From Hydnum rufescens UP504 (taxonomy: Eukaryota; Basidiomycota; Agaricomycetes; Cantharellales; Hydnaceae): a stretch of DNA of 64,000 nucleotides. The stretch lies in NCBI GenBank assembly GCA_014904985.1, contig MU128947.1, positions 245,269-309,268 of the forward strand, in the 5' to 3' direction. The notes beneath the pieces are model-generated. The model saw only the letters and a list, made by a program, of their open reading frames with translations. It was not told where the DNA came from and made no database searches. Shown piece after piece: positions 36,715 through 49,009 of the stretch (the first letter of the stretch is position 1; each line of letters begins with the position of its first letter). The position numbers and the translations under genes are program-made.

Positions 36715-38350
36715 TGCGAACTGAAGCCGATCTGAAAGCCCCCCTTATATCAGAGATTCGTTGGGATACCAGGTTTCAAATGCTATGTCGGTGTCGGCGG
36801 AGTGACCAAATGGGGGCGGCCGTGCTGCAGATCTACCGAAATGAGATGATGACCTGTAGACTCTCTGAAATGTGTGATAGTCCACGCCCCGGGTTCATAG
36901 ATAATCCTCTTAGCCGGGTTACGAAGACCGGGAAAGATGATCTCTGAGACGAGAGAAGGAAGGAGGCGACATTGGAGGGTCATGAGCCCTATCCCCCCCA
37001 ATAAGCCTTGTGCAGTGACCACCAACGAGCCTAGTAATGCTGTAGTAGGATTAACAGAGCCCTCGCCTCCGGGAGATGAGAATAAGACGAACTATCCTAC
37101 CAGAGCCGGGGCTTATACCCACGATCAGCATGGTCATACGCGCCAAGTAGCGGCTAGCAAGCTGTGATATACTTACTGAACGCAGAAATTCCTAGTTTCC
37201 ACACCATGGCGTGATGCTCTTAGTGGTCCAATCTCCGACCGAGCTGTTCATTCTATACGATTTGCATCTGATGAACTAGACGAGAGAGCCTCTGGATGCT
37301 CTGATACGGAACCCGCACCCTAGACAATTATTACGAGAGCCCAGGGAGTCAAGGACACCCCACCGATTCCAAGGACAAATTGGAAGGGTCAACCATAATC
37401 GCGTATACGTATGGCACGAACGGTATAGCCCATCGATAGCCCCATTGCACTGACTTGGTACTGAATAAGATAAGTTGATGGGATGGGAGCCACAGAGTCC
37501 TGTGGGTATGAGGCGAACCCACCAGGCACATTCTTCACAGTCACCCCACAGGGAGACGATGGACATGCCGATATCACCACAACCACAAGACGCGCCAATC
37601 AGTGAAATGCTCAAGTACGCAATGTGAACCCCAATAAAGAAGACCGCGTGGCTACAAATGGGCCTGCTTGGCGATGGGGATCCAAACCCTACATATTATC
37701 CTCTCATGGAACAGAGCCAGTGATTGCCCACGCCAATGTACTCACTTGGAAATAGGGGGATTTTCTGAACAGCTGAGGTGCCTAGAATAGCTTTAGGGAA
37801 TTCTCTACCGGCCCCATGGACATGTGCTCGAGAAATATCATGCCGTGGACGTGCACAACTGCAATCAGGAGTTCTGTTTGGCATAGCGCAGATGTCACGT
37901 CACAGTGTGACATCACAGGAGAAATAGTGAATTCGAGAAGGACACCGAGCATAAATAAAAGTATGCGAGCACAGCAGGTAACTACAAGTACAAGTGTCAT
38001 CTAAACAGGCGAGCTTGAATATTTTAGAATCCCAAGCGGCATCGGTGCATGGCAGGCTTGAATGTGGCTTCCTCTAGAGCGGACCACGCCTTCTCTATGG
38101 CTCCATCATGCTTACTCTAACCGCTTTCTCTCTTATTTACCGAGACGATCCATCACATACCTGATACACGGACATGAATTGGCCACATACATCTTCGAAT
38201 GAATCCAGGCTTCTCCCTCGATAGGATGTCCATCCACTGCGCCCCAGGGAAAAACAAGGGATTGGGTGATGTATGTAATGACGAATTATGGATGATGACG
38301 GGGACACGGGGGCACATACCGTACGGAAGTACTGTACATGAAAATCACAT
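36715..38350. repeat. 3'-flank block A, copy 2
   Basis: Second copy of the 28740-30330 block, in the same orientation and directly downstream (on the minus strand) of TPR gene copy 2. It is diverged by many substitutions and indels. The block-A minus-strand frame at 37389-37614 starts with SISLIGASCGCGDIGMSIVS. Confidence 0.75.
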
Positions 38351-38361
38351 ATTATGTGTAT

Positions 38362-41300
38362 CTAACCGCGAAGCGCTTCCGCTTCCTTTTGCACCAGCAG
38401 CGCATCCTCGTGAGATCCCATATCTGAATAGCAATGAGAAAGGGAAGCAAGGGATGCCACAAGGCCACGAGAGAAGACAGCGGGATATTCTGCTGCAAGG
38501 CGTCTGCATAAGCCCACTGCTTCTTGCATGGCCAGAAGAGCCTCAGGCAGACGATGAAGACTAGAAAGAATATCGGAAAGGTTGATGAGAGAGTGGGCTA
38601 AAGCTGGGTGAAATACAGCAGGTTGCTGAGCCGCAAATGGGCGATAGATACCCATGGCCTCTTCAATCATCTGGAGTGCTTCCTCATGGCGGCCAAGACT
38701 TGCAAGACATTTGGAGATCTGATAAAGCGAGGCAGCAAGGTCCGGATGGAACACCACGGGTCGTTCCACTGCAAGGGGACGACAGATGCTCGCAGATTCC
38801 TCAATCATCTGGAGTGCTTCCTTATGGCGGCCAAGACCTCCAAGACATTTGGAGAGTTGTTGAAGCAAGGTAACAAGATTTGGATGGAATACATGGGGTC
38901 GTTCCACTGCAAGGGGACGATAGATGCTCACGGCTTCCTCAATCATCGGGAGTGCTTCCTCATGGCGGCCAAGATCAAAGAGATGAATGGAGAAGCACCA
39001 AGCGAGCGAGCAAGATCTGGCCGGAATACATTGGGTTGTTCTGCCGCAAGGGGGGCGATAGATGCTCACAGCATCTTCAATCATTCTGAAGTGCTTCCTC
39101 ATGGCGGCCAAGACCTCCAAGACATTTGGAGATCTCATAAAGAGAGCAGCAAGGGTTGGACGGAATACATCAGGTCGTTCTGCGGCAAGGGGATGATAGA
39201 TGCTCACAGCATCCACAATCATCTGGAGTGCTTCCTCACGACGGCCAACATGTGAAAGATAATAGGAGAGGGCATGAAGCGAGGCAGCAAGATCCGGATG
39301 GAATACATTGGGTCGTTCCAATGCAAGGGGACGATAGATGCTCACAGATTCCTCAATCATCTGGAGTGCTTCCTCATGGTGGCCAAGACCTCCAAGACAT
39401 TTGGAGAGTTGTTGAAGCAAGGTACCAAGATTTGGATGGAATACATGGGGTTGTTCCACTGCAAGGGACGATAGATGCTCACGGCTTCCTCAATCGTCGG
39501 GAGTGCTTCCTCACGGCGGCCGAGATTAAAAAGATGGATGGAGAGGACACCAAGCGAGCGAGCAAGATCTGGCCGGAATACATTGGGTTGTTCTGCGGCA
39601 AGGGGGCGATAGATGCTCACAGCATCCTCAATCATCTGGAGTGCTTTCTCGTGGCGGCGAAGACCTCCAAGACATTTGGAGATCTCATAAAGAGAGGCAG
39701 CAAGATTTGGACGGAATACATCGGGTTGTTCTGCGGCAAGGGGGCGATAGATGCTCAAGGCATCCTCAATCTTCAGGAGTGCTTCCTCATGGCGGCCAAG
39801 AAATGAAAGACAATAGGAAAGGCCATGGAATGAGTCAGCAAGATCTGGGCGGCATACATGGGGCTGTTCCACGGCTAGTTGGCGGTAGATCCTTACGGCC
39901 TCCTCAATAGCCTGGAGTGCGTCTTCCCGGCGGCCAAGGCCGAAAGACATATAGAGAAGTTGCGGAGCAATGCAGCAAGAGTTGGGCTGGATACACCGGG
40001 TTGCTCCGCTGCTAGTATTCTGCACATACTTAAGGCCTCCTCAGTAGGACGGAGTGCTTCCTCATGCCGACCAAGTTTTACAAGTGTGGTGGAAAAGTTC
40101 CAGAGAGAACGAATAAGGCTTCGGGCGTCTCGTCCCGCCCGGCACAGCTCTACCACCGTGGTCTGCACCTCAAAAGTCTCCTCCAGAACACCCAAATCAG
40201 ACAAATTCAGGGACAATTCTGTCAATTTGTTTGCTAGTGCTGCCCCATCAAGTTTCATCCGAGGGGTGTTTTGTAGCTCGTTCAAAAGTTGCAACGTCGC
40301 CGACACCGTTTCACGAAGTTGTCGCATTTGGTTCCCAGTTCGCGGGCGATGGGTTCCCCATGTCACCACTTGCCGCCGGTGAACACCCCATCTCACAAGC
40401 CGCCTTTTGGGCTGTGGGGCTACCGAAATATCCGGCAAGATACCCCCAATCTCCACTGTCAGCTGTGAGATTTGACCAGTGAGATATGAGACATGCCGGT
40501 CGTGCCCAGTACGTAGTACAGTCATCGCTGGAGATCTGTTAGATTCGAATTAGTGTCTTATGTGCGCCTTGAACCGAGGTTTGGAAGTACCTTCGGCCTG
40601 AGGGTGTAGGTATTCCCCGTATCCCAAACTCCTCCAATCGTCCCTGCACAGCTACTCCAATATGCTCGAACACTGCCTGGCCCGCCGGAAGCTGGAAGAG
40701 ATCATGCATGCTGGCCGAAGAGATCGAAGGCTAGATAATGGTATTGTTGTTACCCAGGAACAGAGCTCTAGAACGCAAATTGCTTACGGCAGGGTCATTG
40801 ACGGTCTCCACTGGTCGTTCCCCATCACCTCCCTCAGTTAAGAGTACTGATGGACCAGGGTGTGCACTCGCATCCGCTCTGTCCACAAAATTCCCCACAC
40901 CTATCAGCGTAAGGATCTTGATAACAAGCTCAGTATGACTTCGCTTCAAGAATGACGGTGTTAGGCACTCACCTGAAAGGTGCTGAAGCAATCCATCAGA
41001 TTGTCTGTGTGCCTTGATATTGCAACTTTAATCTCCGCACTCTTCATGTAGGCGCCCAGCACTCCCAAACGGGACCAGCGCTCCGTGTCTTCTTGGATTG
41101 ACATCAAGTTGCTACCACCGAAAGAGATGGATCTGAGCGAAGAGGATATGCAATGACAGTGGAGAACCAACCTCTTTAGAGCAAATAGCCTGGCCGCGGT
41201 TGGCGTACCATCAAGAATAGGCACCTTAGTCATCCTCAAATCGTCCACCAGAGATTGGAGAAATTTCAGGACCCGGTTTATAAGGTGTGCACAGTCATCC

Positions 41301-41626
41301 CTGTTTTGGCGCATGTCCTCGATAGTGCGGACAATCCCTGATGCAACATCCACGACCTGACGCAGAGGACCAGCAATAGAAAGCGGAAGAGTAGGAATGT
41401 GTTCGAGCATGGAGCCTATAGTGACAGCAGCATCCCAGCCGTGGGCGCCGGAGTGGCCGTTGATGTACTCCGGATACATTCGCCGAGGTGGCGGGTTTGG
41501 GGGGACCGGAAGCTCGGGAAGACGAGCTGGAGTGGTCGTGGCGGGCCTAGAACAAGAGGCAGCATTGGGGGTCGACGATGACAGGGCAGTAGGTCCTTTC
41601 GCCGTCCGTGATGCCCTGGCTGGCAT
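38362..41626 (-). pseudogene. MLKL-NTD/HeLo-like plus TPR-array protein gene, copy 2 (5' half intact)
   Basis: Exons on the minus strand: 41626-41172, 41132-40973, 40916-40788, 40730-40591, then 40535 onward. All donors and acceptors are GT..AG and all phases close, so the N-terminal half is intact. It contains WDAAVTIGSMLEHIPTLPLS, VVDVASGIVRTIEDMRQNRD, HLINRVLKFLQSLVDDLR, SFGGSNLMSIQEDTERWSRL, ILTLIGVGNFVDRAD and HDLFQLPAGQAVFEHIGVAV. A linker leads to about 11 TPR repeats. The array is interrupted by a one-base loss near 39938, loss of one G at about 39465, gain of one G at 39050-39055, and two small compensating shifts near 39090-39140 and 38990. The first frame ends in QKEAEALRG as in copy 1 (QKEAEALRD). 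No NTPase domain is seen between the bundle and the repeats. Confidence 0.7.
38500..40100 (-). repeat. 138-bp TPR-coding tandem array, copy 2
   Basis: About 11 units spaced about 138 bp apart (for example near 38818, 38956, 39094, 39232, 39370, 39508, 39646 and 39784). Groups of three units recur (the CLGGLGxHEEALQMIEES type), showing block duplication within the array. It is shorter than copy 1 by about six units. Confidence 0.85.
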
Positions 41627-42965
41627 AGGGGGCTGGTTATTTGGCGTTCAGAAGCAGAAGGAGTCAGCGCTATGTATCGCGGGAGACACGCAAAGACTGG
41701 GCGAAGGCGAAGCAAATCGGATATATCTGTGCACTGCATTGGTCGATATCGCCTGATGTCAAATGATAATGTCAGCGAAGAACTGCAACGCACTGTCAAA
41801 GTGTTGTCGTCAGGATTGGATTCGACCCCCAACGAACCTTGGTTGTGTCTCCAGTACAGTATAAGATCCACAATGTCCTTCGACAGGTCGTAGTGGCGTG
41901 GAGGGCGCGTGACCCCCAAAGCTAGTCTCCCAACTGGTCTAGTGCTTCACTCTCCTGTGAGATATCCACCCCGATAGATATCCCTGGGTGAGCTATGTTT
42001 ATTTCGGATAGATTAACGACCTAATCAACGCTTATCGCAACCTATCTAAATGATAAGTTTGGACTCAAGCTGACATGGAGTCTACAGTCCGGATCCCATC
42101 GCGTGTATGTGTCTAAATTGTCCCCACAAGTTCGAAAGATGGACCGTTCAAGAAAAATCTCCTCCAATTTGCGTGGCTGTCCATTGAAGTCTTTCTGGCT
42201 CTCCTCTCATTGGTCCATCTCTCCGATCTGATTTATAAACTGTTTTATTTAAAATCTCCCTCCCCCTCCCCAGAACTTGCAGATTCTTAGCTCTGCAAGC
42301 TCCCAGAAGTCTCTAATTACAGAGGAATTTGCCGTCGCACACATACGTGTGGGCTTGGGGCTTTGGGTTTCTCTTCTCTCTATTTCCAATGCCTGCCAAT
42401 ATAGCCATCGTCTTCCAAGGGATAAAGAGATCGCCTGCCATGCGGTGCAGGCCATAGGGCTCTCGAGGGTTATGGTAGAGACAGTCTGCGATAAGTGTTC
42501 TACCTCAACGTTCGGATTGGTATAAATTACGATCGTTCAATTGCAAAAGGCCATGCCCTAGGATGAGAAAAGACATCTGAATTCCACCTGCCATACCGCA
42601 GAGCCGGCGCCTTGTCACGTTTAAGTCCCAAATCACACTATGGCCTAGTACCCGGAGATAGGACATTGATCACATTGCGTCAGATTTGGATAGAAACCAC
42701 AGCGGGTGAAACATGAACATAAAGCACGCAGACGGCAGCTGACGGAAACAAGCCATTGAGATCCTCTAGATGAGCAAACTTGAATATTTTCAATGCCCGC
42801 ACAACGCATTCTGCACGCTCCTCGTATGACAGGATCATCACGTACCCAACGCACAGATGTGGACGGGACGGTTTCTCAAGACACCTTCGAGGGGATCCGG
42901 GCCTATTCACTTGACAGATCAGGAGATCACGTCGTGCGCTGTGCCGCCATGTGAGAGGATATCGG
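41627..42965. repeat. 5'-flank block B, copy 2
   Basis: Second copy of the 34438-35965 block. Collinearity ends near 42965, after CGCTGTGCCGCCATG versus CGCTGTGCCACCATA in copy 1. No supported gene. Confidence 0.7.
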
Positions 42966-43377
42966 TCGATACTATTAGTTATGGGGTTCGTTGCCGCGAT
43001 CGGGTACTTGCCGCGACCCCTCTAGCCCCTTCAATTCTCCCCCATTGCGGCCCATATTTCATACATAGGAGCAAGCAGTATATACCTAGGGTTCTGCGCA
43101 AAAAGAATGCCAAAAATCATTGAATTGTTGGTTCTTTCCATTACATTAACCTCGAAGCGGATGAAAATTTGGTGGTTTTGAACCGCTATAATTGCTTTAG
43201 CAAGTCAAGGAGCCCTTGGATCGGGGGAATGTTGTTGTTAAACTATGGGGCACTCCTCCAGCAAGTCATCAACAAAATTCCAGGAACTTTGGAGCTGAAT
43301 TAGAGCTATAAATGTCTAATGACTAACTTGGGTTTGGAGGGCAAAACACAAATAATTTTCAAACTCCACCTACTATC
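42966..43377. other. Left flank of the transposon complex
   Basis: AT-rich sequence leading into the pogo-like transposase reading frame, presumably the 5' part of that element. I did not find its terminal inverted repeat. Confidence 0.35.
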
Positions 43378-43699
43378 ATGCCCCATCAAAAGTGCCATAT
43401 GAGTCAAGAGTACACTGAAGAGGATGTACAGAAAGCTCTTTCTGAGCTGAGAGATGGTGTCCATAAGAATGCTGCAGCTGCCACTTGAGCTCATAATATC
43501 CCACCTAGGACCCTTTGATGGCATGTCCAGCATGGTGGCAATGCATCAAGACAACAAATGCATGTGGCACAGCAGCTCCTGACACCTGCACAGGTGAGTG
43601 GTCATCAGTATCTTGTAGATATACACTCAATTTCTTATTCCAAGGAAAATGTATTGCTTGACTGGATTACTCACCTTGGCTTTCTTGCCCAGCCTCTAG
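43378..43699 (+). pseudogene. Pogo/Fot1-like transposase, 5' part, split by the copia insertion
   Basis: The frame starts MPHQKC and reads YTEEDVQKALSELRDGVHKN, then AAAAT-stop-AHNIPPRTL, then ASRQQMHVAQQLLTPAQ. A short GTGAGT..CAAG intron (about 48 bp) leads to ENVLLDWITHLGFLAQPL. This is the HTH (psq/CENP-B-type) N-terminus of fungal pogo/Fot1 (DDE_1) transposases. Two in-frame TGA codons (near 43487 and 43516) show prior decay. The frame stops abruptly at TCTAG (43695-43699), the target duplication of the copia element. It resumes at 54218. Confidence 0.8.
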
Positions 43700-43912
43700 T
43701 GTTAAGAGTGGATGTCTCTTAGCTAGAAACACTTATTATTGTCGAGCGATATGCTCGGTATTTATATACAAAATGTAATACTAGAATGTTCATTTAAGTC
43801 TGTACTCCACGGTCCGCTGACTATGCCAACTGCACTGGCTAATTTAGCTGTGTTCCAATGTTTCCGGAATGTTTCTGATTTATTTCCTTATCGGGATGTG
43901 CTCCATCCAATA
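43700..43912 (-). repeat. Copia 3' LTR
   Basis: 213 bp, plus-strand ends TGTTAAGAG and CCATCCAATA. It differs from the other LTR at eight positions, all transitions, seven of them at CpG sites. Confidence 0.92.
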
Positions 43913-43924
43913 CTCCCCCTCAGA
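43913..43924 (-). other. Polypurine tract
   Basis: The minus strand reads TCTGAGGGGGAG immediately upstream of the 3' LTR, the expected primer site for plus-strand DNA synthesis. Confidence 0.75.
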
Positions 43925-46116
43925 CTGATATCATCCCCAGATCTGCCCGGAAGCCTTCGAATTTTGGGCATGGCAAAGATTTAGTAAATATATCCATGGT
44001 CATTTCGTCGGTAGGGCACCAATAGACTGCCACAATTCCGCATTGTATTGTTTCCCGAATAAAATGGAATTGGACGTCGATATGTTTGGATCATGCATGG
44101 AATTGTGGGTTTCCCGCGAGTGCGATCACCGATTGATTATCGATATGTAATTCCGATGGTCTGGGTTGGCTAAATCCGAGAGCATTGAGGAAGTTCCTCA
44201 GCCATACTATCTGTTTCATAGCTAGAGTAGCAGCAATATATTCTGCCTCCATTGATGATGGGACTACGATCAATTGTTTCTTGGATGTCCATGAGATTGC
44301 TCTGCCACCGAGTAAGAATGTGTATCTGGAGATTGATTTCTGATCAATTTCATTTGAAGCCCAATCCGCATCCGAGAATCCGGATATGGCTATGGTGGTG
44401 CTTCCTCCGCATTGATTGTACATAATTCCCATATCCTTAGTCCCTTGGAGATACCTAAAAAGGTGTTTGATGGTGTGCCAATGCTCATTGGATGGATTAT
44501 GAGAGAATTGCGATAGGGATTGTATTGCGTAAGTGATATTGGGATGTGTTCTGATAGCAGCGTACATGAGTGAACCAATGGCTGCTCGGTATAATTCGGG
44601 TCAGTTGAATTTATTGGCATTGGTCATGACATGGAATTGAATGGATGCCGGTAGGGGTGTAGCAGCTGTGCGCTTTGCGTCATATTGAATCTTTCTAGGA
44701 TTTTCCGGAGATATTGACCCTGGGAAATTGTAGTTGATTTCCTTTCTCGGTTCCTATTTATTTCGATTCCCAAGAGTAAACATGGTATCCCCTGGTCCAT
44801 TGTCTCGAATTCCTGCTTTATTTCATTTTTAGCAGTGTCCAGTTGTGCTTTGGATGTCGATAGAAAGATGACATCGTCGACCCATATGGCAATAATGTCG
44901 AATTCTTTGCCGTTGTGCCTTATGTAAACACAGTGATCATTCGGTAACCAGGTATATTTCAAGGTACCCATGATATAGGAATTGAATTTCGTATTCCATT
45001 CCCGTCTGGACTGTTTGAGTCCATAGAGTGTATGGAGTAGTCAGGCGACTCTGTTGGTCCCGTCCTCATATCCTTCTGGCTGACACATGTATATGGTCTC
45101 CTGAAGATCTCCATTTAGATATGCACCTCGGATGTCCATTTGTCCCATTTCGAGATCAAGGATGGTGGCGATGGCGATTAGATTATGTAATGAATCCATT
45201 CACATTACAGGTGAGAATGTTTGGTCGAAATCTTGACTGGGAATCTGTGTGAATCCCTGAGCAACTAATCGGGCTTTGAATCGGGATAGATTCTCATCGG
45301 CATCAAACTTCTTTTTGAATGTCCAGCGATTTCCGATAGCGTGGCAATTCGGAGGTAAGGGTTTGAGTGTCCAAGTGCCCTTTTCCTGGAGCATCTGTAA
45401 TTCACTTTCGATAGCCTTTTCCCATTGTGGCCAGTCCAGTGACTTTTTGGCATCCTTCAGGGTATTAGGCTCATCAAATATCGAGCTCTCCCTGGATATT
45501 AGTGATCTCAAATGCTGAGTCACTTCCTGAGTCGGATTTTCTAATTCGTTGGGTTTATGCTGTTTGGGCCGGTATGATGTCTTGCCACGATGCCAGATTA
45601 TGTAATTTAGCGTAGTTTATTGTTTTATGCTCACACAAGCCTCGTCGAGTGGGCAGCGCTGTAGATTCTGGCAGGTTAGACGGTATTGAATCGCTTTGAA
45701 TGGGATCTGGTGCCGGATGCGGAGAATTGATGTCATTGTCGGGTTCCTGTGGCTCCCCCTCAATTTGAGCATTTTCCGGGTTTAAATTTGTATTACCGGG
45801 AGTGAGTGGAATGTCAAGTTCCACTTGGCGAGGGGTGTTGGGGTTGTCATTGAATTTGAAGTTCCGCGAGATTAAGATCTTGCATGTTTTTGGATTATAA
45901 TACCGAATTGCCCTTGAGCCATCTTCAATGCCGACAAAATTAAATTTGTTTGCTTTTGGATTGAGTTTAGATTGGTCGGCCTCGTCCAATACCCATACAT
46001 CGGACCCAAATTCCCTGAGGTTAGATATGTCAGGTTTGTCTCCCGTCCATGCCTCCATCGGGGTCATATTATGTAATGCCCATGTAGGACTCTGCGCACG
46101 GTGTAAGCAGGAAATG

Positions 46117-46873
46117 AAGGGAGGAATCCAGCCACAGTCCACGATATGGAATCGGAGAACGAAAAGAAGGGACCACGGGATCAATCCGAATATTGAGGCT
46201 CAAAGGAATGAAGGTCTTTGGTGATAGAAATCTAATGCTGTAAGCAACACCTGCCCAAGCAATAGAATAAAGAATGAATATGGGTCACAAAACCACACCC
46301 TAAGGCTCTCNNNNNNNNNNNNNNNNNNNNNNNNNNNNNNNNNNNNNNNNNNNNNNNNNNNNNNNNNNNNNNNNNNNNNNNNNNNNNNNNNNNNNNNNNN
46401 NNNNNNNNNNNNNNNNNNNNNNNNNNNNNNNNNNNNNNNNNNNNNNNNNNNNNNNNNNNNNNNNNNNNNNNNNNNNNNNNNNNNNNNNNNNNNNNNNNNN
46501 NNNNNNNNNNNNNNNNNNNNNNNNNNNNNNNNNNNNNNNNNNNNNNNNNNNNNNNNNNNNNNNNNNNNNNNNNNNNNNNNNNNNNNNNNNNNNNNNNNNN
46601 NNNNNNNNNNNNNNNNNNNNNNNNNNNNNNNNNNNNNNNNNNNNNNNNNNNNNNNNNNNCTGTTGAAGTGCCGCGGATACATAATAAATTGGCTCGTGCG
46701 CAAACAAAGGAATGGCGCAGATTCATGGGTATTAGACGTATGGGATTCAGGCTTGTTCTCGAGTGAATGACGGCGTGGGAATTGACGTCCGGATTGACAT
46801 AGAAAATGGTTCATTTGTTTGAAAGATTGTCCTTGGATAGGGTTTGTACGTAGTAGGGATTTGTCCCTCCAAC
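46117..46873 (-). mobile_element. LTR-like insertion inside copia integrase (contains assembly gap)
   Basis: The integrase frame breaks at AYIR (about 46874) and resumes at RAQSPTWAL (about 46116). The intervening piece starts TGTTGGAGGGAC on the minus strand and ends CTGCTTACA, with CCGT on both sides as a likely target duplication. TG..CA ends and its size suit a solo LTR. A related end recurs at 57240-57663. About half of the insertion is unknown sequence (Ns). Confidence 0.6.
46311..46659. other. Assembly gap (Ns)
   Basis: About 349 unknown bases. The true length may differ from the run of Ns. Confidence 0.99.
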
Positions 46874-49009
46874 AACGGATATATGCCACATAGGATATGG
46901 CCTCGGCCCATAGACTTTGGGGCAGAGCCTTGGCAATTATCATTGCCCACGTGAGTTCTATTAATGTCCTATTAGGTCGCTCGGCCTTTCCATGTTGTTG
47001 AGGCAAGTGAGGGGCAGTAAATTTGACTTCGATTCCTTTTTCGGAAAGCCATTCATTTAGTTCGCGATCGATGAATTCGCCCCCATTATCAAATTTGAAT
47101 GCTTTGGGAAGTTGGTTCAATTGGTCTGGATCCATGTGACATAATTCTGGATTTGTCATCATGCCTTGGACTTCTCCTTTAGGATTTAATGGTGATTCGC
47201 CTTGAATGGTCATCAATAAAAGAGATGTAATATTGCGATCTGCCAATAGAGGTGGTCCTGGCTGGTCCCCCACAGATCTGAGTGTGTGAGATCACCTGGT
47301 TTCTCAGCTCGGTTTCCACTTGATTTAGGAAAGGGCTGATGATGTAATTTCGCTTGAATACAAGCTTTGCACAATAGGATCTGACTTGAATTGGGGTCAA
47401 TAGAGATTCCCGCTACCATATCGGAATCAACTAGGGTTTTGAGCCCTGAAATTGATAAATGGCCGAATCTTTTGTGGGCTTCGTCCCATGTGATTGCTGG
47501 GGATTTCGACGTAGTGTAATTTGTAATCTCCGTCATCCGTGCATGGCCTTCCAATACGTATACTTGGTGATGTAGTCGTCCTTCTGCGATAGGTAGTCCC
47601 TGAGGACTAATTATAACCGCTTTTCCCCCTTTGTGCCTGACCTCTCCACCTGTTGAGTCTATTTTTCCCATGGACAACAGACAATTTGTTGCATCTGGTG
47701 AATAAATGACGTTACGTAAGGTGATCGCTGTCGTTTTGCTGTTGAATGGGGTTTCGATGATGATGGTGCCTTGGCCTTTTCCTTCGAGTTGCATTTGCTC
47801 CCCAACTCCTGAAATGGATTTGATGCCAGGTATAAATTGAGTGAACATTTCCTGTTGTGTGGCGATATGGGAAGTGGTTCCTGAATCGATTAACCAATCA
47901 TTTTTGGAGAATAAGGGGTCGAATGATTTCGTATTGAATACGATTTCAGGGTCCATTGAGATGCCCTGCTTCGTAGACTCGGGAGTTGAGCCATTCACCT
48001 CCTTTTCCTTCTTTTCTGTCGCGGTCCCTGTCCCTCTTTTCCTCCTCCTTTGGCCCAACATTGTTCCTTCGTATGGCCGACTTTGTGGCAATTAGAGCAT
48101 GTAGGCCCAGTAGCACGTTTGCCCCAATTTGGAATTTGTACCAAATTGGCAACTTCATTTGAATTGGATTTATCACGATGGTGGCAATCTTCATCAATGA
48201 TTAACGTAATCAATTCTGATGATTTGACTTTCAGTTCGCTGGCTTTGGATCTGAAATATGATGATGTAAACGTGTCCCATGACCAGCCCATGCTGTAAAT
48301 TTTTTGCAAAAAATGCGGTAACTTACTGTAGAAAGTTACATTAAAGTACGGTAACTTGCAGTAACTTTTTTGCATCAAGTTTTGCATCAAGCTCGGTAAC
48401 CCCATTTCATTAAACCTTTTGCATCCAGGCTATTATTTATTATTCCAGTTACATAATATATATTTTATAATATGAAAATCCCTAAATGCAGTAATTAGAT
48501 AGCCCAATAAGGAAGGGTGCATTAGATAATATCCCATAAATACTTGGATAATATCCAGTTACATAATACACTGATTCCTATTGAAAAAAAAGCTAAATGC
48601 GGAAATTAGATGAACTACATCCAGAAAAATTTTCCCCATCCAGCCCAATGGGGGCCCAGGACCAGGGGGTGGTGCCTGGGATGGATGGATGGACCCCTAG
48701 GGACCCTGATACAGTGAAAAAACCAGGCCAGGGCCACTGGTTAGTGCCTGAAACAATGAGAACAGTAAAAACAGCACTGGAACCACTGGAAATTGCCAGA
48801 AAATAACCGCCAGGCGGACATGTCTGAAATTTGGCACATGATTAGAGACTGTTAGGACGCAAAATCATATCAAAATTTCAGCCCAATCCATGCATTACAT
48901 ATGGAGATATGGGCCAAACATGTTTAAACATTAAAAATTGATTCCTCCCCCTATAAAATAGCTGGGGACTTGAAAATTGACACAGAGAAAGAGGAGAGAA
49001 ATAGTCAAA

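Larger units (their letters stand above)
43985..48283 (-). pseudogene. Copia gag C-terminus and pol (protease, integrase, RT, RNase H), decayed
   Basis: Minus-strand blocks in order from 48283: a gag C-terminal helix region starting DTFTSSYF; a CCHC zinc knuckle (CSNCHKVGHTKEQC, near 48080); protease WLIDSGTTSHIA (47890); GAG-pre-integrase (HKRFGHLSISGLKTL, then CKACIQAKLHHQPF); integrase with LTHSDLWG, SFIDDHSRR and DNGGEFIDRELNEW; an integrase C-terminal region (ALHNMTPMEAWTGDKPDISN) at 45990-46110; RT with WEKAIESELQMLQEKGTW, RFKARLVAQGFTQ and the catalytic box IAIWVDDVIFLS (44880), with W in place of the usual Y; and RNase H with SDADWASNEIDQKS, SSMEAEYIA and DNQSVIALA. Stops and frame changes separate the blocks, and the gap lies in an insertion inside the integrase region. 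Confidence 0.88.

Noticed and set aside
44091..45523. Functional copia polymerase
   Set aside because: Reverse transcriptase and RNase H motifs are in separate frames with stops, and the catalytic box reads WVDD; it is a relic.
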